NCBI RefSeq assembly: GCF_018255755.1
Contig: NZ_CP073766.1
Span: 5,144,501 to 5,208,500 of the forward strand
Reading direction: 5' to 3'
Length of the DNA: 64,000 nt
DNA from: Chitinophaga sp. HK235
GTDB taxonomy: Bacteria > Bacteroidota > Bacteroidia > Chitinophagales > Chitinophagaceae
The translations under genes were made by a program, and so were the position numbers. Shown piece by piece: positions 61,032-64,000 of the stretch (positions are counted from its first letter, which is position 1; each line of letters starts with the position of its first letter). Below the pieces are notes generated by a model. The model made no database searches. It was not told the DNA's origin and worked only from the letters and a program-made list of their open reading frames with translations.

Positions 61032-63854
61032 TTAGTGGGCCTGCAGCCAGTTTTCGCCGGTTCCCATTTCTGCTTCTACAGGAACGGTCAATGGTAATGC
61101 ATTTTTCATGCATTCCATTATCAGGGGTTTAATGATGTCGAGTTCGGAACGATGGGCGTCAAACACCAATTCGTCATGCACCTGCAGGATCATTTTTGAT
61201 TGCAGCTTTCTCTCTTTAAACGCCTTGTGAATAGCGATCATGGCCAGTTTGATCATATCAGCGGCCGTACCTTGTATCGGCATGTTGATCGCATTCCTTT
61301 CTGCATAGCCACGTACTACCGCATTGGAAGAATTGATGTCTTTCAGCCATCTTTTTCTGCCCAATATCGTTTGTACGTAACCGTTAGCTTGTGCAAACTG
61401 TATCTGATCATCCATATATTTTTTAATGGACGGATACTGTGCGAAATAGTTATCGATCAGTGTTTTGGCTTCACTTCTGGCGATGCCCAGGTTTTCCGAC
61501 AGCCCGAAAGCACTCACACCGTAGATGATACCGAAGTTCACGCTTTTGGCGTTGCGACGCATTTCGGAAGTCACTTCTTCCAGCGGCACGTTGTACACCC
61601 TGGCGGCGGTGGCTGCGTGAATGTCTATCCCTTTACGGAAAGCATCGATCATCTGTGCGTCTTCACTGATGGCCGCGATGATACGCAGTTCTATCTGTGA
61701 ATAGTCAGCAGACAGCAGCACATAATCTTCACTGCGGGGCACAAAAGCTTTCCTCACTTCCCGGCCGCGGTCAGTGCGGATAGGAATATTCTGCAGGTTC
61801 GGATTGTTGGAACTGAGACGTCCGGTTACTGCTACTGCCTGATTGTAGGAAGTGTGTACACGGTTGGTCCGTTTGTTGAGCATTAACGGTAACGCATCTA
61901 CGTAAGTTGACTTCAGCTTGCTGAGCTCACGGAAGATCAGGATGTCTTCCACGATCTTGTGTTTGCTGGAAAGCTTCTGCAGTACGTCTTCTCCGGTGGC
62001 ATACTGTCCGGTCCTGGTTTTCTTGGCTTTCGGATCCAGTTGTAATTTTTCAAACAGTACCTCACCCAGTTGTTTGGGAGATGCCAGTTTGAATCTTACG
62101 CCGGCTTGTTCGTACACACTTTCTTCTGCACGTTTTATTTCTGTTTCCAGTTCGCGGGAATAGTCGGCCAGTGCCACTGTATCGATGGCAATGCCTTCAT
62201 ACTCCATGTCTGTCAGCACTTTCACGAGTGGGTTTTCCACATCGTAAAAAACTTTTTCCACGCTTTTCTGTGGCAGCATTGGCGCGAAGGTATGTTTCAG
62301 CTGTAAGGTGATATCAGCATCTTCTGAAGCGTACTCTTTTATTTTTTCCACTTCCACGTCCCGCATGCTGCCTTGTCCCTTCCCTTTTTTACCGATCAGG
62401 GATTCGATGGGTACAGGCTCGTATTGCAGGTATTGTGCACTCAGCGCGTCCATGCTCCTGCGGCCTTCCGGCTCAACGAGGTAATGGGCGAGCATGGTGT
62501 CAAAAAGAGTGGTGGTAACATCCAGTCCGTACCATTTGAGTACCAGCATATCATATTTGATGTTCTGGCCTACCAGTGTGATGGAAGGGTGCTGAAAGAG
62601 TGGTTGAAACTCATGCAGGATGGCCTTGGCAGCCTCATGGCTGGCAGGCATGGGAATGTAGTAAGCGGCGCCTTTTTTGTAGGAAAAACTCATACCCACA
62701 ATGTCGGCCTCGTTGGCATCGGTGCCGGTGGTTTCTGTATCAAAGGCTACCTCCTGCTGTTGGAGCAGGGAAGCCAGCAATTCGGCTCTTTTTTCCGGTG
62801 TGTCTATCAGCACATAATCATGGGGCGTATTGTGGATATTTTTGTCCGGAGCGAGGAAAGTGGTGGCTTCGATGGTCTCTTCTGCTTCAGCCACGGCTGT
62901 TTCCACTGGCTGACCGAAGAGGTCGGTTTGCACCACTCTGGCTTTGGCTTTGGGTTCAGGGGCGCTGCCAGCGAAAGCGAAGCTGTCACCCAGCACTCTT
63001 TTGCCGAGGCTTTTGAATTCCAGTTCTGTAAATATTTCCGACAGTTTTTCCTTGTCTATCTCCGACAGGCTAAAATCTTCTTCATGAAATGTTACCGGTA
63101 CATCGGTGATGATAGTGGCCAGTTCCTTGGACATCAGGGCGTTTTCACGACCTGCCTTGATTTTTTCTGCCATTTTACCGCCGATGGCATCTGCATTGGC
63201 CAGCACATTTTCGAGGGTTTCGTATTGTGCGAGCAGTTTCATAGCTGTTTTTTCACCAACGCCGGCGATACCAGGGATATTATCCACCGCATCGCCCATC
63301 AGACCCAGGATATCAATTACCTGGTGTACATCTTTGATCTGCCATTTTTCGCACACTTCCTTAGGGCCCAGGATTTCTTCCTTGCTACCCATGTATGGCG
63401 GTTTGTAGATGAACACGTTGTCTTTTACCAGCTGCCCGTAGTCTTTATCGGGTGTCACCATATACACCGTATAGCCAGCGTCTGCGGCTTGCCAGGCAAG
63501 TGTTCCGATCACATCATCGGCCTCATAGCCATCCAATTCCACCACCGGAATATTGAACCCTTCGATGATCCGTTTGATATCAGGGAGGGCATCCAGCAGA
63601 TCTTCAGGCGCATCTTCACGGTTGGCTTTATAATCGGTAAAAGTAGTATGGCGTTCTGTGGGCGCATGTGTATCAAAAGCTACAGCCAGATGGGTCGGTT
63701 TTTCCTTATTGATGAGATCCAGCAACGTAGTGGTGAATCCAAACTGCGCATTAGTATTACGTCCGGTGCTGGTAAGCCTTGGATTTCTGATCAGTGCATA
63801 ATATGCCCTGTAAATCAGCGCCATGGCGTCCAGTAAAAATAATTTCTTTTGCAT
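61032..63854 (-). CDS. polA: DNA polymerase I
   Basis: A 940-residue polymerase. 5'-3' exonuclease domain (~1-310): LFLLDAMALIYRAYYAL, EADDVIGTLAW, DKDYGQLV, DNIPGIAGVGEKTA. The 3'-5' proofreading domain (~360-530) keeps the DxE motif in VAFDTETTGTD, so proofreading is probably active. Polymerase domain (~580-940): SADYSQIELRIIA, RRNAKSVNFGIIYGVSAFGL and the C motif QVHDELVFDA. It fills gaps and removes RNA primers. Start is ATG 63854 (MQKKLFLLDA); a further ATG at 63887 would lie inside a -7 element and is rejected. Confidence 0.97.
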   Translation of the reverse strand: MQKKLFLLDAMALIYRAYYALIRNPRLTSTGRNTNAQFGFTTTLLDLINKEKPTHLAVAFDTHAPTERHTTFTDYKANREDAPEDLLDALPDIKRIIEGFNIPVVELDGYEADDVIGTLAWQAADAGYTVYMVTPDKDYGQLVKDNVFIYKPPYMGSKEEILGPKEVCEKWQIKDVHQVIDILGLMGDAVDNIPGIAGVGEKTAMKLLAQYETLENVLANADAIGGKMAEKIKAGRENALMSKELATIITDVPVTFHEEDFSLSEIDKEKLSEIFTELEFKSLGKRVLGDSFAFAGSAPEPKAKARVVQTDLFGQPVETAVAEAEETIEATTFLAPDKNIHNTPHDYVLIDTPEKRAELLASLLQQQEVAFDTETTGTDANEADIVGMSFSYKKGAAYYIPMPASHEAAKAILHEFQPLFQHPSITLVGQNIKYDMLVLKWYGLDVTTTLFDTMLAHYLVEPEGRRSMDALSAQYLQYEPVPIESLIGKKGKGQGSMRDVEVEKIKEYASEDADITLQLKHTFAPMLPQKSVEKVFYDVENPLVKVLTDMEYEGIAIDTVALADYSRELETEIKRAEESVYEQAGVRFKLASPKQLGEVLFEKLQLDPKAKKTRTGQYATGEDVLQKLSSKHKIVEDILIFRELSKLKSTYVDALPLMLNKRTNRVHTSYNQAVAVTGRLSSNNPNLQNIPIRTDRGREVRKAFVPRSEDYVLLSADYSQIELRIIAAISEDAQMIDAFRKGIDIHAATAARVYNVPLEEVTSEMRRNAKSVNFGIIYGVSAFGLSENLGIARSEAKTLIDNYFAQYPSIKKYMDDQIQFAQANGYVQTILGRKRWLKDINSSNAVVRGYAERNAINMPIQGTAADMIKLAMIAIHKAFKERKLQSKMILQVHDELVFDAHRSELDIIKPLIMECMKNALPLTVPVEAEMGTGENWLQAH

Positions 63855-63884
63855 TACTAAACCTACAAGAATTAATTTGATGCA

Positions 63885-63892
63885 CAAAATTA
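63885..63892 (-). promoter_or_regulatory. -7 element of polA
   Basis: Plus-strand CAAAATTA reads TAATTTTG on the minus strand (consensus TAnnTTTG), 30 bases before ATG 63854. This supports the shorter polA start. Confidence 0.5.
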
Positions 63893-63948
63893 AGATAGTA
63901 CCACAATATTCACGCAGAATGTAATTTTAACCTGGAAATAAGTAGCAT

Positions 63949-64000
63949 ATGAGCAAGATATATCATTTGTCCACCTGCAGTACCTGTAAAAAGATCCTTG
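63949..64000 (+). CDS. ArsC/Spx-family reductase-like protein, 3' end off the window
   Basis: Only 17 codons are visible: ATG 63949 opens MSKIYHLSTCSTCKKIL. The CxxC motif (Cys10, Cys13) right after a short beta strand matches the ArsC/Spx/YffB family of thioredoxin-fold proteins. Arsenate reductase, Spx regulator or YffB-like reductase cannot be told apart from this fragment. Confidence 0.7.
   Translation, partial: MSKIYHLSTCSTCKKIL

Noticed and set aside
62373..63836. 487-codon plus-strand ORF opposite polA
   Set aside because: It is the antisense of a well-conserved DNA polymerase I; residues are rich in His, Phe and Cys, as expected for a shadow.

Overview
The window looks like a chromosomal segment of a Bacteroidota bacterium, most probably Chitinophaga or a close relative in the Chitinophagaceae. 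This is inferred from the protein set: a lipidated TamA (TamL) paired with TamB, a DUF2480 protein, GLPGLI-type and DUF3472 secreted proteins, ECF sigma factors followed by membrane-anchored partners, many secreted glycosidases, and promoters of the Bacteroidota form TTTG...TAnnTTTG. No rRNA, tRNA or CRISPR array was found. The window opens inside a secreted protein gene on the minus strand and closes 52 bases into an ArsC/Spx-like gene.

Layout. 1-2.9 kb: a small sigma-factor-like gene, a tiny overlapping ORF, an atypical ClpP-like peptidase and a P-loop-like orphan. 3.0-5.4 kb: an orphan MacB/FtsX-type permease. 5.6-11.6 kb: a GH36 alpha-galactosidase and a six-hairpin glycosidase in convergent orientation, with an IS1182-type element between them. 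11.8-15.6 kb: cardiolipin synthase, an acidic protein, and an ECF sigma factor with a membrane/beta-barrel partner. 16-24.7 kb: an origin-like region with mnmG, ybeY, a FeoA-like gene and nadA separated by long gene-free stretches. 24.7-32.5 kb: PpiD-like chaperone, DUF2480, CorA, DUF3472 protein, RlpA and pyruvate oxidase. 32.6-48 kb: tamB-tamL, two secreted unknowns, and gltB-gltD. 48.7-53.3 kb: GH10-like hydrolase, MscS channel, methylglyoxal synthase, ferritin. 53.5-64 kb: Nfu, a GLPGLI-PNGase F-like fusion, pnuC-nadR, mtgA, a Sua5/YciO protein, a C1 peptidase, a GNAT enzyme and DNA polymerase I.

The most unusual part is the origin-like region (about 17.9-24.7 kb). It holds three near-perfect parS palindromes (17952, 19989, 20028), a degenerate tandem repeat (18188-18600), a 12-copy array of TTTTCCACA-like boxes at a regular 51-52 bp pitch with A-tracts (20956-21540), an array with about 82 bp pitch built from 31-bp dyads ATTCTCAGCGC-N9-GCGCTGAGAAT (21789-22800), and a gap upstream of the PpiD-like gene with two TTATTCACA boxes and several near-matches (23990-24560). 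I read it as a candidate chromosomal origin/centromere region. The box and dyad arrays are seen directly in the sequence; their function is inference.

Functional themes are secreted glycan breakdown (GH36, six-hairpin, GH10-like, PNGase F-like), outer-membrane biogenesis (PpiD-like, TamL/TamB, RlpA, MtgA), NAD supply (NadA de novo; PnuC/NadR salvage) and nitrogen assimilation (GltBD).
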